A stretch of DNA of 64,000 nt from the NCBI GenBank assembly GCA_030583865.1, contig CP129479.1:384744-448743 (forward strand), read 5' to 3'. The DNA is from Thermodesulfobacteriota bacterium. Lineage in GTDB: Bacteria; Desulfobacterota; GWC2-55-46. The notes under the pieces are model-generated. The model was given only the letters and a program-made list of their open reading frames with translations, had not been told where the DNA came from and did not search any database. The position numbers and the translations under genes are program-made. Position 1 is the first letter of the stretch; each line of letters opens with the position of its first letter. Positions 25,167 through 33,829 of the stretch are shown here, piece by piece.

Positions 25167-26287
25167 GCGGGGGCGAGATACAGCTCTTCAAGGGCGCGTA
25201 TAGCGGGAAAAGGGTGCTCGTGACCGGGCACACGGGCTTCAAGGGCTCGTGGCTCGCCATATGGCTCTCCTCCCTCGGCGCCGAGGTCGCGGGTTTTTCC
25301 TCGTATCTACCTTCAAGTCCGTGCAACTTCTCGGCGACCGGCCTCGAAAAGATGATAGACCACCGATGGGGCGACGTACGGGAGTTCCCGGGGCTCAAGG
25401 CGGCTTTTGAGGACTTCCGGCCCGAGGTCGTCTTCCATCTCGCGGCCCAGCCCATAGTGCGGAGGTCGTATGCCGACCCCAAGCTCACCTTTGACACGAA
25501 CCTCGGCGGAACCGTGAACGTCCTTGAATGCGTGCGCTCGTCCGGGCGGGTAAGGGCCGCTGTCATCGTTACGAGCGACAAATGCTACGAAAATACCGAA
25601 TGCGTCTGGGGCTACCGCGAAAACGACAGGCTCGGCGGAACGGACCCGTACAGCGCCTCAAAGGCCTGCGCAGAGATAGCGGCAAGCGCGTACGCGAGGT
25701 CCTTCCGGCCCTCGGGCGGCGCGCCCAGGATTGCGACCGCAAGGGCAGGGAACGTCGTAGGCGGGGGCGACTGGGCCGAATCGAGGGTCATACCGGACTG
25801 CGTGCGTGCCTGGTCGGAAGGAAAGGAGGCTGTCATCAGGAACCCGGCCTCCACAAGGCCGTGGCAGCACGTGCTTGAGCCCTTGAGCGGATACCTCTGG
25901 CTAGGGGCGGACCTACTTGCCTCGGACAGGCTCCACGGCGAATCCTTTAATTTCGGTCCTGACCAGAAGGTAAATAAGCCAGTATCCGAGCTTATAGACA
26001 TATTCACTTCACATTGGGGAGGGCCGGGATGGAGGCGCGGTGGCGTTGAGAACGGAAAAAAAGAGAGCGCGTTACTTAAGCTCTCGTGCGACAAGGCCCT
26101 GCACGAGCTCGGCTGGCGGCCAGTCCTCTCGTTCGAGGACACTATAAGGCTCACGGCGGAATGGTACAGGCGATATTACTCGGGCGAAAAGGGAATGTGC
26201 GCATTCTCGGAGGAGCAGATATCTTTTTACGTGTCCGAGGCCGCAAGGGCCGGGCTTCAGTGGGCAAGGGAGGGAGTGCCGGCGTGA
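25157..26287 (+). CDS. rfbG: CDP-glucose 4,6-dehydratase
   Basis: A 376-residue extended SDR with VLVTGHTGFKGSWL (the RfbG form of GxxGxxG) near residue 20, VIVTSDKCYEN, and YSASK as the catalytic YxxxK with the Lys in KACAE context. RfbG converts CDP-glucose to CDP-4-keto-6-deoxyglucose. ATG 25157 lies inside the end of rfbF after GGAAGG; the frame is open further upstream to 25085. No RfbH (C3 dehydrase) gene follows; instead there is a cupin-type epimerase. The end product is therefore not simply a 3,6-dideoxyhexose unless rfbH is elsewhere. Confidence 0.92.
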   Translation: MELSGGEIQLFKGAYSGKRVLVTGHTGFKGSWLAIWLSSLGAEVAGFSSYLPSSPCNFSATGLEKMIDHRWGDVREFPGLKAAFEDFRPEVVFHLAAQPIVRRSYADPKLTFDTNLGGTVNVLECVRSSGRVRAAVIVTSDKCYENTECVWGYRENDRLGGTDPYSASKACAEIAASAYARSFRPSGGAPRIATARAGNVVGGGDWAESRVIPDCVRAWSEGKEAVIRNPASTRPWQHVLEPLSGYLWLGADLLASDRLHGESFNFGPDQKVNKPVSELIDIFTSHWGGPGWRRGGVENGKKESALLKLSCDKALHELGWRPVLSFEDTIRLTAEWYRRYYSGEKGMCAFSEEQISFYVSEAARAGLQWAREGVPA

Positions 26288-26724
26288 TCGAGGGCGTCAT
26301 AACCGAGCCGCTTCTGCAGTTCCCGGACGACAGGGGGCGTGTCATGAGGATGCTAAGGGCCGACTCGCCGGGATTCGAGGGGTTCGGGGAAATATATTTC
26401 TCAACCGTGAATCCCGGGAAGGTAAAGGCGTGGAAGAGGCACATCAGGATGACCCAGCGCTTCGCGGTGCCAGTCGGTAGGATACGGCTTGTATTACATG
26501 ATGCGCGCCCAGGCTCCGCCACCATAGGAGAAACGGCGGTCATGGAGACCGGCGAGTCGGATTACAGGCTCGTACGGATCCCGCCGCTACTCTGGTACGG
26601 CTTTATGGGCATATCCGGGGGGCCTGCGCTCATAGCCAACTGCACTGACATGCCCCACAGCCCGGACGAGACGGAACGCATGGGAATCGATAACGGGATT
26701 ATCCGCTACGACTGGGATAACTGA
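26284..26724 (+). CDS. dTDP-4-dehydrorhamnose 3,5-epimerase-like cupin (RfbC-like)
   Basis: A 146-residue cupin. It has FPDDRGRVMRML near the N-terminus and KAWKRHIRMTQRFAVPVG, with the catalytic His/Lys-type residues of RfbC families, then the LWYGF strand. It is shorter than RfbC (about 180), as are WxcM/FdtA-like and CDP-sugar epimerases. GTG 26284 overlaps the rfbG stop as GTGA. Directly after rfbG it probably epimerises C3 and/or C5 of CDP-4-keto-6-deoxyglucose; 3,4-ketoisomerase activity is an alternative. Confidence 0.82.
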   Translation: MIEGVITEPLLQFPDDRGRVMRMLRADSPGFEGFGEIYFSTVNPGKVKAWKRHIRMTQRFAVPVGRIRLVLHDARPGSATIGETAVMETGESDYRLVRIPPLLWYGFMGISGGPALIANCTDMPHSPDETERMGIDNGIIRYDWDN

Positions 26725-26734
26725 CGGGAGGCTG

Positions 26735-27670
26735 ATGGCTGCGCCGAGGGTCAGCGTAATAATGAATTGCCTGAACGGGGCCGAATACCTCCGTGCGTCC
26801 ATTGAAAGCGTCTACGCGCAGACCTTCAAGGACTGGGAGATCGTATTCTGGGACAACGCCTCGACTGACGGGAGCGGCGAGATAGCCAGCGGCTATGACC
26901 GGAGGCTCAGGTACTTCAGGAGCCCTGCGACTATCCCGCTCGGAAGGGCGCGGAACATGGCCATTAGGGAGGCCAGGGGCGAGCTCGTCGCCTTTCTCGA
27001 CTGCGACGACCTCTGGATGCCCGAGAAGCTCCTGAAGCAGGCGCCGCTCTTTGATAAAAACCCGAGGACCGGCCTCGTCTTCTCGGACACCGTCTTCTTC
27101 AACGGCAAGGGGGAGGAAAGGCGGCTTTACGCCAACTCCAGGCCTCCGAGGGGCATGGTCTTTAAACGGCTCCTGACCGACTACTTCCTTTCCATGGAAA
27201 CGGTCGTCATAAGGAGGAGGGCGCTCGACAGCCTGTCCGAATGGTTCGACGAGAGGCTAGAGGTGAACGAGGAGGCGGACCTCTTCATAAGGATAGCGTA
27301 TTGGTGGGAGGCCGACTGCGTTCACGAGCCCCTGGCCAAATGGCGGGTGCACGCGGGAAGCCTCACATGGCAAAAGAAGGAACGGTTCGCGATTGAAAGC
27401 CAGATGATGCTCGATAAGTACATGAGGCTTTTCCCCGGCCTTGATGTTGAGGCCGCTGGAGAGGTCGAATGCATGAGACGGAGGATATTGAAGCAGAGGT
27501 TCATGAACTCCTGGGAAAGGGGCGACGGGAGCGTGAGAGGGATGCTCAGGCCCTATATCGGCAAGGACCCCAAGGCGCTGGCCCTGTACATGGCCTCGTT
27601 CCTGCCTTACAGGGCCGCCGCGCCGCTTATAGGTCTTTACCGGACACGGAGGGGCCTTGTCGCCCCTTGA
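26735..27670 (+). CDS. Family 2 glycosyltransferase
   Basis: A 311-residue GT-A protein. It begins VSVIMNCLNGAEYLRASIES, has the DNASTDGS segment for nucleotide binding, then AFLDCDDLWMPEKL containing the DxD-type metal site. No membrane segments are seen in the catalytic part. GGGAGG lies just before the ATG at 26735. It transfers a sugar in cytoplasmic assembly of the repeat unit, presumably one made by the genes immediately upstream. Donor and linkage unknown. Confidence 0.87.
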   Translation: MAAPRVSVIMNCLNGAEYLRASIESVYAQTFKDWEIVFWDNASTDGSGEIASGYDRRLRYFRSPATIPLGRARNMAIREARGELVAFLDCDDLWMPEKLLKQAPLFDKNPRTGLVFSDTVFFNGKGEERRLYANSRPPRGMVFKRLLTDYFLSMETVVIRRRALDSLSEWFDERLEVNEEADLFIRIAYWWEADCVHEPLAKWRVHAGSLTWQKKERFAIESQMMLDKYMRLFPGLDVEAAGEVECMRRRILKQRFMNSWERGDGSVRGMLRPYIGKDPKALALYMASFLPYRAAAPLIGLYRTRRGLVAP

Positions 27671-28631
27671 AGGGATACTGGACCCGGACCGCGCCGTCCT
27701 CTTCGGATACGCAAGGACAGCGCTTGAGTACGGATACAGGCACCTGGGCCTGAAGCAAGGGGACGAGGTGCTATACCCGGACCTCATCTGCGACGTGATG
27801 ATGGTGCCATGCCAGAGGCTCGGCTTGAAGGTCAAATTCTACAAAGTTAAAGATGACCTCGAACCCGACCTCAAAAGCGTTGCAAGGCTCATAACGGAAA
27901 AGACCAAGGCCGTACTCGCTGTCAACTACTTCGGTTTCCCGCAGGACCTGAAGGCCCTCAAGGAGGCCTGTTCGAGCAAAGGCCTTTATCTCATCGAGGA
28001 CAGCTCGCACAGTTTCCTTGGCAAGGCGGACGGCATGGCTCCCGGGATGCGGGGAGACATGGGGCTTTTGAGCTTCAGGAAGCTCGTGCCTGTCTTAAAC
28101 GGCGCGGCCCTCCTTGTGAACAGGGCGGATGAAGCCGCGAAGGGGCTTGAAGGCCTCAAGCGCATGAGCGCCGGGCTTCCAGCCGAGAAAAGGAAAAGGA
28201 GGCTCGTTTCCTATCTCAAGCTCGCTCAAGCAAGGTATGGCCTGCCCTTGGGCAAGCTCAGGAGAAGGGAGACGGTAACCCCCCCGCACGGGTCGACCGA
28301 AAGCGAGGCAATGGATTTCGGGGCTGACGAATGGAGCCTCTCGGTGCTCGCCGGATATCCTTTCGAAAAGGAGGCGAGGAGGCGGAGGGCAAATTACCGG
28401 AAATGGGTCGAGAGGCTCTCTGGAGAGGGCTTCAGGGCGGTGAAGGAGCTCCCTCTGGGGGTTGTACCTTCAAGCTGCCCGATGTTTGTGGATGAACGTG
28501 ACAAATGGCTCAGGAAATATTCAAGGAAAGGCCACGGGGTGAGCGCATGGCCAACGCTCCCTCTTGAGGTCTGGAAGGCCGGCGGCAGCGCCGTCTCGAT
28601 CTGGAAGAAACTCATACTATTTCCGGTTTGA
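27657..28631 (+). CDS. DegT/DnrJ/EryC1-family PLP protein
   Basis: A 324-residue protein with LAVNYFGFPQDLKAL and YLIEDSSHSFLG, which contains the Asp that contacts PLP, followed by LLSFRKLVPVLNGAAL. There the Lys of FRK is the expected Schiff-base residue, in place of the usual SFHxxK...GEGG. It is shorter and more divergent than standard sugar aminotransferases (about 370-400). It starts at TTG 27657 with a 14-base overlap. It may aminate a keto sugar, or be a non-catalytic or repurposed relative. Confidence 0.7.
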   Translation: MSPLEGILDPDRAVLFGYARTALEYGYRHLGLKQGDEVLYPDLICDVMMVPCQRLGLKVKFYKVKDDLEPDLKSVARLITEKTKAVLAVNYFGFPQDLKALKEACSSKGLYLIEDSSHSFLGKADGMAPGMRGDMGLLSFRKLVPVLNGAALLVNRADEAAKGLEGLKRMSAGLPAEKRKRRLVSYLKLAQARYGLPLGKLRRRETVTPPHGSTESEAMDFGADEWSLSVLAGYPFEKEARRRRANYRKWVERLSGEGFRAVKELPLGVVPSSCPMFVDERDKWLRKYSRKGHGVSAWPTLPLEVWKAGGSAVSIWKKLILFPV

Positions 28632-29784
28632 AAGCGCGACGACGAGCCGGTTTCAGGGGACGATTATTATTACTCTATCGTTAAAGATAACTGAAAGGCA
28701 CGAGGACCTGGAGCAACTGGTCGGGGCCTGGGAGAGATTGGCCGACGACGAGGGGCTGCATCTTTTTTCCAGGCCCGCATGGAACATTGCCTGGTGGAAG
28801 GCCTTTGGAAGCGGAAAAAGGCTCCGCATCTATGCCGGTTACGAGGGGGGCGAGCTTATCGGCGTGTGGCCCTTCTGCATAAGGAAGGGCTCTTTAAAAG
28901 ACCTCCGCGGCACCATAGCCGAGACCCTCTCGGGCCGAAGCTCTGATTATGGATTGCCTACCGTAAGGTCAGGCCGTGAGGAGACATTCGTGGGTGCGGT
29001 CGTGGACAATATTCTATTCGAGGCCAGGGGGAGCGTTATCGACTTTCCGCACCTCCCGCTTGGCCATCCGGCCACGACCGCGCTTGCAGGGGCAATTAGG
29101 ACAGCAGGCGCGCAAATCCACGAGAGGCGCTCGATATGCCCGAGGCTCGAATTCAAGGAGGACTACGCCTCGACTGAAAGGTGCTGGAAAAAGTCCCTGA
29201 GGACGGATTTAAGGAGGCAGAAAAGGAGGCTTGAAGAGGCCGGGCGCCTGGACCTCCGTGTGCCGGAGCGGAAAGACGAAGTTCTGACTATGCTGCCGCT
29301 TTTTTTCAGGATGCACTCGGCCCGCTGGAGGCGGAAGGGCTTCAACGTGAAATTCCTTGATAGGAATGAGGCGGAGTTTTACCGGGCCCTTGCGGAAGGG
29401 CTCGATAATAATAGGCTCCATTTTTCCGTCCTTTCATGCGGAAGCGAGGTCATAAGCATGCACTTCGGTTTTGTCTCGAACGGCTGGCTCCTCTGGTATA
29501 CCCCGGCATACAACCCTGTATTCGAGAGGCACTCCCCGGGGAAGGTCCATATCGGGATGCTGGCTGAGAAGGGCTTTGCCAAGGGGCTAAAGGGTATCGA
29601 CTTTCTCCAGGGCAACGAGCCGTATAAGCTCCAGTGGAGCACCGGAAATGTAGAGACGGTCTCATATACCTGCTCATCAGGACGTTCGATGCGCCTTAAG
29701 TGGCTCGCCTCGACAAGGCCTTGGCTCGTTCAGAAATTCGGGAGATTACTTGCGAGGAGGCCCGCGCCCCGGGCGGCGGTATAG
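28564..29784 (+). CDS. GNAT/FemAB-like acyltransferase (CelD/BcsL-type)
   Basis: Up to 406 residues. The region from LEQLVGAWERLADDEG onward resembles the CelD/BcsL family (Acetyltransf_6), with a second GNAT-like repeat holding SVLSCGSEVISMHFGF and GIDFLQGNEPYKLQW. Such proteins are found in cellulose, exopolysaccharide and PEP-CTERM loci and probably transfer an acyl group to the polymer or a lipid carrier. The only canonical start that keeps the conserved part is TTG 28564, inside the preceding gene. Three ATT codons at 28663-28671 lie just after AGGGGA and fit the likely protein start better, so the exact N-terminus is uncertain. Confidence 0.72.
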   Translation: MRSGRPAAAPSRSGRNSYYFRFESATTSRFQGTIIITLSLKITERHEDLEQLVGAWERLADDEGLHLFSRPAWNIAWWKAFGSGKRLRIYAGYEGGELIGVWPFCIRKGSLKDLRGTIAETLSGRSSDYGLPTVRSGREETFVGAVVDNILFEARGSVIDFPHLPLGHPATTALAGAIRTAGAQIHERRSICPRLEFKEDYASTERCWKKSLRTDLRRQKRRLEEAGRLDLRVPERKDEVLTMLPLFFRMHSARWRRKGFNVKFLDRNEAEFYRALAEGLDNNRLHFSVLSCGSEVISMHFGFVSNGWLLWYTPAYNPVFERHSPGKVHIGMLAEKGFAKGLKGIDFLQGNEPYKLQWSTGNVETVSYTCSSGRSMRLKWLASTRPWLVQKFGRLLARRPAPRAAV

Positions 29785-29786
29785 CG

Positions 29787-30812
29787 ATGGCGCTCTCTAA
29801 AATGAACAGGATAATTTCCGGAGGGCTCTGGTTTATCAGCAGGGCGCGGAGCGCGCCCAAGGGATACGCAATACTCCTATACCACAGGCTCCACGATAAA
29901 GACCCCTGCCCCTCGGGCCTATCGGTAAGCGCCGGGGAGTTCGAGAGGCAAATGCGGCTTGCAACGGAGATCGGGAGGGTCGTCCCGCTTTCGGATATGG
30001 TCTCGATGGTCCGGGGCCGGAGGAGCCCGGACAGGCTCTACATAGCCGTCACATTCGACGACGGCTATGAGGACGTCCTGAGGCTCGGGCTGCCTTTATT
30101 CAGAAGGCTTTCAGTGCCGGCCACATTTTTCATTTCAACGGCCTTTATCGACGATAGTTCGCGCGTGCCCTGGTGGGACGAAATCCACGAGATCGCGCGG
30201 TCGGAACGAAGCCTCACACTTGACGGACTAGGATACGACCCGCGCCCCGGGAAAAGAAAGGAGTTCATGGAGAGGGCCTCGATTAAGCTCAAGTATTCCG
30301 GGATCGACCCGCAGGTCATAATGGCAGGCCTAAGGCCCGCCGGCTGCAAAATGCCCGAGTCGAATGGGTTCGCGGATTGGGAAGGGCTCAGGAAGGCGGC
30401 ACGGAGCGGCTATGTCGAGATCGGCGGGCACACGGTCACCCATCCCACGCTATCGATGGGCGGCTTGGGCGAGGTCTTGCAGGGAAAGAGAAGGCTTGAG
30501 GACGAGCTTGGCGCGAAGGCCAGGTTTTTTTCATACCCCTTTGGCGAGAGGAGGGATATTTCACCCGGGGCTGTAATTGCGGCGAGGAAAGCGGGCTTTC
30601 TGGCCGCGGTCACCTCCCAAAGCGGATTTAACAGGGCGGGAGACGACCTCATGTGCTTAAGGCGGATAAAGTTCTCGGGCGACAGGCCCGGTGATTTCGA
30701 GATCAATCTCAGGACCGGCGACATAAAAAGGGGCATAAACCGGGCCTATTCTTTCCTGTCCGGTCTTGGGGGAGCGGGGCGTTTCAATGGGTCCAGGGCC
30801 GATGGGACTTAG
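29787..30812 (+). CDS. Polysaccharide deacetylase (NodB/CE4 family)
   Basis: A 341-residue protein with the NodB motif 1 VTFDDGYEDV (catalytic Asp-Asp), motif 2 EIGGHTVTHPTL (zinc His residues), and motif 3 FSYPFGERRDI. These are the complete catalytic set of CE4 enzymes, which remove N- or O-acetyl groups from sugars. There is no clear signal peptide, so it may act on lipid-linked or cytoplasmic substrate; relatives in exosortase-linked exopolysaccharide loci look similar. ATG 29787 is two bases after the upstream stop; an upstream extension from 29700 is unneeded. Confidence 0.87.
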   Translation: MALSKMNRIISGGLWFISRARSAPKGYAILLYHRLHDKDPCPSGLSVSAGEFERQMRLATEIGRVVPLSDMVSMVRGRRSPDRLYIAVTFDDGYEDVLRLGLPLFRRLSVPATFFISTAFIDDSSRVPWWDEIHEIARSERSLTLDGLGYDPRPGKRKEFMERASIKLKYSGIDPQVIMAGLRPAGCKMPESNGFADWEGLRKAARSGYVEIGGHTVTHPTLSMGGLGEVLQGKRRLEDELGAKARFFSYPFGERRDISPGAVIAARKAGFLAAVTSQSGFNRAGDDLMCLRRIKFSGDRPGDFEINLRTGDIKRGINRAYSFLSGLGGAGRFNGSRADGT

Positions 30813-31872
30813 GGTTCTTTACATCGTCTCTATACTCCCGCCATACCCGGGCGGGGCGTCAGCCTGTTACGGCAACATGCTCCGGGGCCTTGTCGAAAGG
30901 CATGGCCGGGATATAAGGAGCATTACCGTCCTCACAGAGCAAGGCTGCGTAACCAGCTATGGAGAGCCGGTAAAGGTGCATGACCGGCTCTACAGGCATG
31001 ATTCAGCCCCGGCAGCTGAAAAGAGCTTCCTTAAGCAGATCTTCAATTACATCCTGATCATGGGCTATATACTTTTTTCGGGTAACGACATAGTGCAAAT
31101 ACATGCGCGCTACGTTTACGCGAGGTACATGGGGAGGCTCGTCTGGCTCGCGCTCCTCCTCTCAAGGGCCAGAACAGTAATCGACATCAGGGACAGGTTC
31201 TACCGGAACTTCGGTTTCGGGCATAGCTTCATCGTTTGCTCGAAAGACCTCATGGGCTTTTACGGCTGGATACGGAACAAGGAATACATCCCCGTGCCAA
31301 TGGATTTCCCGGAGCTTGAAAAAAGGATAAATGCGAAGCACCGGGTCGGCTATTTCGGGGCAATCGCGGAAAGCAAGGGCATCATGGAACTGATCGAGGG
31401 CTACAAGGAATACAGGGATGGATCGGACGAGCCGCTCGAGCTCCACATCTGGGGGCATAACGCGATGGGGCCGGGGTTCGAGGCCGCAACGGCCTCAATA
31501 CAGGGCGTGAATTACAATGGGTGCGCGGCCCCGGACGAGGTCTTTGATCTGATGCTCGGATGCAAGGCGGTTATCATGCCGTCGAGGTCCGAGGGCATGC
31601 CGAGGGTGTGCCTCGAAGCCATGTACTCAGGACGGGTGGTCGTATGCCACAGGGCGGTTGAGTCGATAGCGTCCGTCCTGCCGGAGAGGTTCGTGCTCAA
31701 GGACCTCACGCCTGGCGAGATAAAGAGGGTCCTTTTCGAAGTGGAGTCGTTCAGCGGCCAGGCAAGCTTTGAATACGATTTGGAAGAGCATTCGAGGGGC
31801 CGGGTCGCCTCCTGCCTCGTCGATTTTTATGGAAGGGCGCAGAATAAAAGCCTATGCGGAAAGCCGTCATAA
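30787..31872 (+). CDS. Family 4-like glycosyltransferase
   Basis: A 361-residue GT-B protein. The N-terminal half starts LRVLYIVSILPPYPGGASAC, the acceptor-side signature. The C-terminal half has VGYFGAIAESKGI and VIMPSRSEGMPRVCLEAM, where SEGMPR..LEAM is the donor-binding E-x7-E region of GT4. Start ATG 30787 overlaps the deacetylase by 26 bases; ATG 30802 is an alternative. It should add a retaining sugar linkage to the growing lipid-linked unit. Donor unknown. Confidence 0.85.
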   Translation: MGPGPMGLRVLYIVSILPPYPGGASACYGNMLRGLVERHGRDIRSITVLTEQGCVTSYGEPVKVHDRLYRHDSAPAAEKSFLKQIFNYILIMGYILFSGNDIVQIHARYVYARYMGRLVWLALLLSRARTVIDIRDRFYRNFGFGHSFIVCSKDLMGFYGWIRNKEYIPVPMDFPELEKRINAKHRVGYFGAIAESKGIMELIEGYKEYRDGSDEPLELHIWGHNAMGPGFEAATASIQGVNYNGCAAPDEVFDLMLGCKAVIMPSRSEGMPRVCLEAMYSGRVVVCHRAVESIASVLPERFVLKDLTPGEIKRVLFEVESFSGQASFEYDLEEHSRGRVASCLVDFYGRAQNKSLCGKPS

Positions 31873-33206
31873 GGAGGCAAGCTGACGGTACGAACTTCAC
31901 CCTGATAATCCTCTTCATCGCCTCAGCCTTTCTCGTCTCTTCATTCAAGATAGCGAAGGTCTCGTCCTCCGCGATGGTCGCAATGGGCATGCTGGCTGCC
32001 TTTGTCATGGGGGGCCTCCTCAGGGGCAGGTTCGTCCTGGCCGCGCATCCGGTGCAGAAGGGGATGCTTGCGCTACTCGCGTGGGCTTTCTGTTCGCTCC
32101 TCGTAAGCAGGGTCGACCCGTCAAAGGCCGTCCCGCCCGAGGCCTACGCCTATTCATGGGCAGGGGGGCTCTCGAGCCCTGACCTCAGGGGAGCGTCGTT
32201 CCTCGCCAGGCTTTTCCTCGCGGCATTCGCCATGAACTTCATAATAGAGGCCGTCAATACCGAGAGGAGGTACTTCAAGGCGCTCAACTGGTTTCTGCTT
32301 TTCTATTTCAGCGTCTCGGCGCTCGTGCTCGCCCAGTTCGCCCTGCTTGCTGTCTGGGGGGTCGAGGTCGGAGAGATAAGGCCTGCAAGCGTCGAGAGCG
32401 CGTTCCGGACGGGCGGGCACCTCGGGGAATCGAGCATACTTGCCGGGGTCCTGGCCAGCGGTTATTTCCTGACCATAGCATTTTCTGTCAAGGGCCACCC
32501 AGAGCTCTGGTTCCCTGATTGGCTCGTACGGGGCATGTGCGCTGCCGCGACTATGGCGCTCCTTACTACGCTTTCAGCCGCTTGGATAATCTCCGCGCTC
32601 CTGGCGTTCGCGCTCTTGGGCCACAGGCACCTGGGAAAGAGGGGGATTATTGTTCTCATCGTCTGCATGGCCTCCGCAGGCGCCCTCTTTCATGCCGAGA
32701 TATACGACTCAGTCATGAGGAAGGCGCTTGGCGAGGTGAGCCAGTTGAATATAAGGACCTATTCGTGGCTGGCGGGTCTTTCAATTTTCATGGACCACGC
32801 ATATACCGGGGTTGGAATAGGGCAGAGCGTTTTCTTTACGCCGGAATACCTCAAGGAAATCGCGGTGAGGCCGTTCCTTAATCCGGATGCCTTTACGGAG
32901 CTCTTCCTTGCCTCCCGCTTCCCGCCCTTGAACACCTATATACAATGGATGGCCGAGACCGGGGCAGTGGGACTGGTCCTCCTCTTCTATCTTTATTATC
33001 TCATCTATCGCTCCGGGAAGGGGATTACGGACCCGGAGCACGAGAGGGTGGTCAAATTCGGGATGGGCGGGGCCCTTATCGCGAGCGCGGTCGCGATCAA
33101 CACCTCGCCCGATTACCTCTATGTGGGCTTCCTTGACTTCCTCGCGGCCATGTACGCCGCAGGCGGGAGGGTATTCGGTCGTGGGCGCCTGGAGCGGGGT
33201 GCATGA
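31854..33206 (+). CDS. O-antigen ligase/polymerase-like membrane protein
   Basis: A 450-residue integral membrane protein with about 11-12 hydrophobic segments. It has a larger periplasmic loop late in the protein (roughly residues 290-370), the arrangement of the Wzy_C/WaaL family. The Arg- and His-bearing stretches near that loop (for example GIGQSVFFTPEYLKEI, then NTYIQWMAETG) match the O-antigen ligase pattern. It polymerises or ligates lipid-linked glycan at the periplasmic face of the inner membrane. It overlaps the upstream glycosyltransferase and the next gene. Polymerase and ligase roles cannot be separated by sequence. Confidence 0.78.
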   Translation: MRKAVIRRQADGTNFTLIILFIASAFLVSSFKIAKVSSSAMVAMGMLAAFVMGGLLRGRFVLAAHPVQKGMLALLAWAFCSLLVSRVDPSKAVPPEAYAYSWAGGLSSPDLRGASFLARLFLAAFAMNFIIEAVNTERRYFKALNWFLLFYFSVSALVLAQFALLAVWGVEVGEIRPASVESAFRTGGHLGESSILAGVLASGYFLTIAFSVKGHPELWFPDWLVRGMCAAATMALLTTLSAAWIISALLAFALLGHRHLGKRGIIVLIVCMASAGALFHAEIYDSVMRKALGEVSQLNIRTYSWLAGLSIFMDHAYTGVGIGQSVFFTPEYLKEIAVRPFLNPDAFTELFLASRFPPLNTYIQWMAETGAVGLVLLFYLYYLIYRSGKGITDPEHERVVKFGMGGALIASAVAINTSPDYLYVGFLDFLAAMYAAGGRVFGRGRLERGA

Positions 33207-33829
33207 AAAATGGACTCGCGACGTTGTTGCCGGCCCTGGCCGCTGCCGTACTCATCCATGCCGCGCTCAATCCCGAGAGGGTGTTCAATTCCCCGGCAAG
33301 CCTCCTTTATGTCGAGACCTACGACGGGTGGCGCGCCGATGCCGCCATCTGCCTTTCCGGGGCGGAGGTCGAAAGGGTCGAGCACTGCCTGCGTCTCTAT
33401 ATGGCAGGAAAGGCACGGACGATCGTCGTGACAGGAGGGGGGCTTGAGGCGGGGCTCATATTTTACAGGCAAGGCGGCTCGCTCGCTTCCATTTCAAGGG
33501 ACTGGCTTCTTGGGAATGGAGTTCCCGCCGGCTCTATTATCACCCTTGAAGAGGGTGCGAGCACCTATGAAGAGGCGGCGACGGTCCGCTCATTCGTCGA
33601 AGGGAGAGGAATGAAATCCATCGTGGTCGTGAGCTCCCCCTACCATATGAGGCGGGTCTCCCTCGTCTTCAGGAAAGCCTTTCAGGGTAGCGGCATTGAA
33701 GTGGGCTTTTCTCCTGCAAGGGGCTTTGACGAGGGCCTTGCCGGATGGTGGAGGCAGGAGGGGCTCGTAGCTGCCGTCTTCGGCGAATACGTGAAGCTCT
33801 TCATCTACGCCATGAAGAGATACATATGA
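33203..33829 (+). CDS. DUF218 (YdcF/SanA-like) protein
   Basis: A 208-residue protein with an N-terminal hydrophobic stretch (LATLLPALAAAVLIHAAL) as anchor or signal. It is followed by the DUF218 core: AAICLSGAEVERVEHCLRLY, ARTIVVTGGG, EEGASTYEEA and VVVSSPYHMRR. The family has a Rossmann-like fold with suspected roles in envelope integrity or nucleotide binding, and YdcF-like genes often sit in exopolysaccharide or exosortase loci. Function here is unknown. ATG overlaps the ligase-like gene by four bases. Confidence 0.82.
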   Translation: MKNGLATLLPALAAAVLIHAALNPERVFNSPASLLYVETYDGWRADAAICLSGAEVERVEHCLRLYMAGKARTIVVTGGGLEAGLIFYRQGGSLASISRDWLLGNGVPAGSIITLEEGASTYEEAATVRSFVEGRGMKSIVVVSSPYHMRRVSLVFRKAFQGSGIEVGFSPARGFDEGLAGWWRQEGLVAAVFGEYVKLFIYAMKRYI

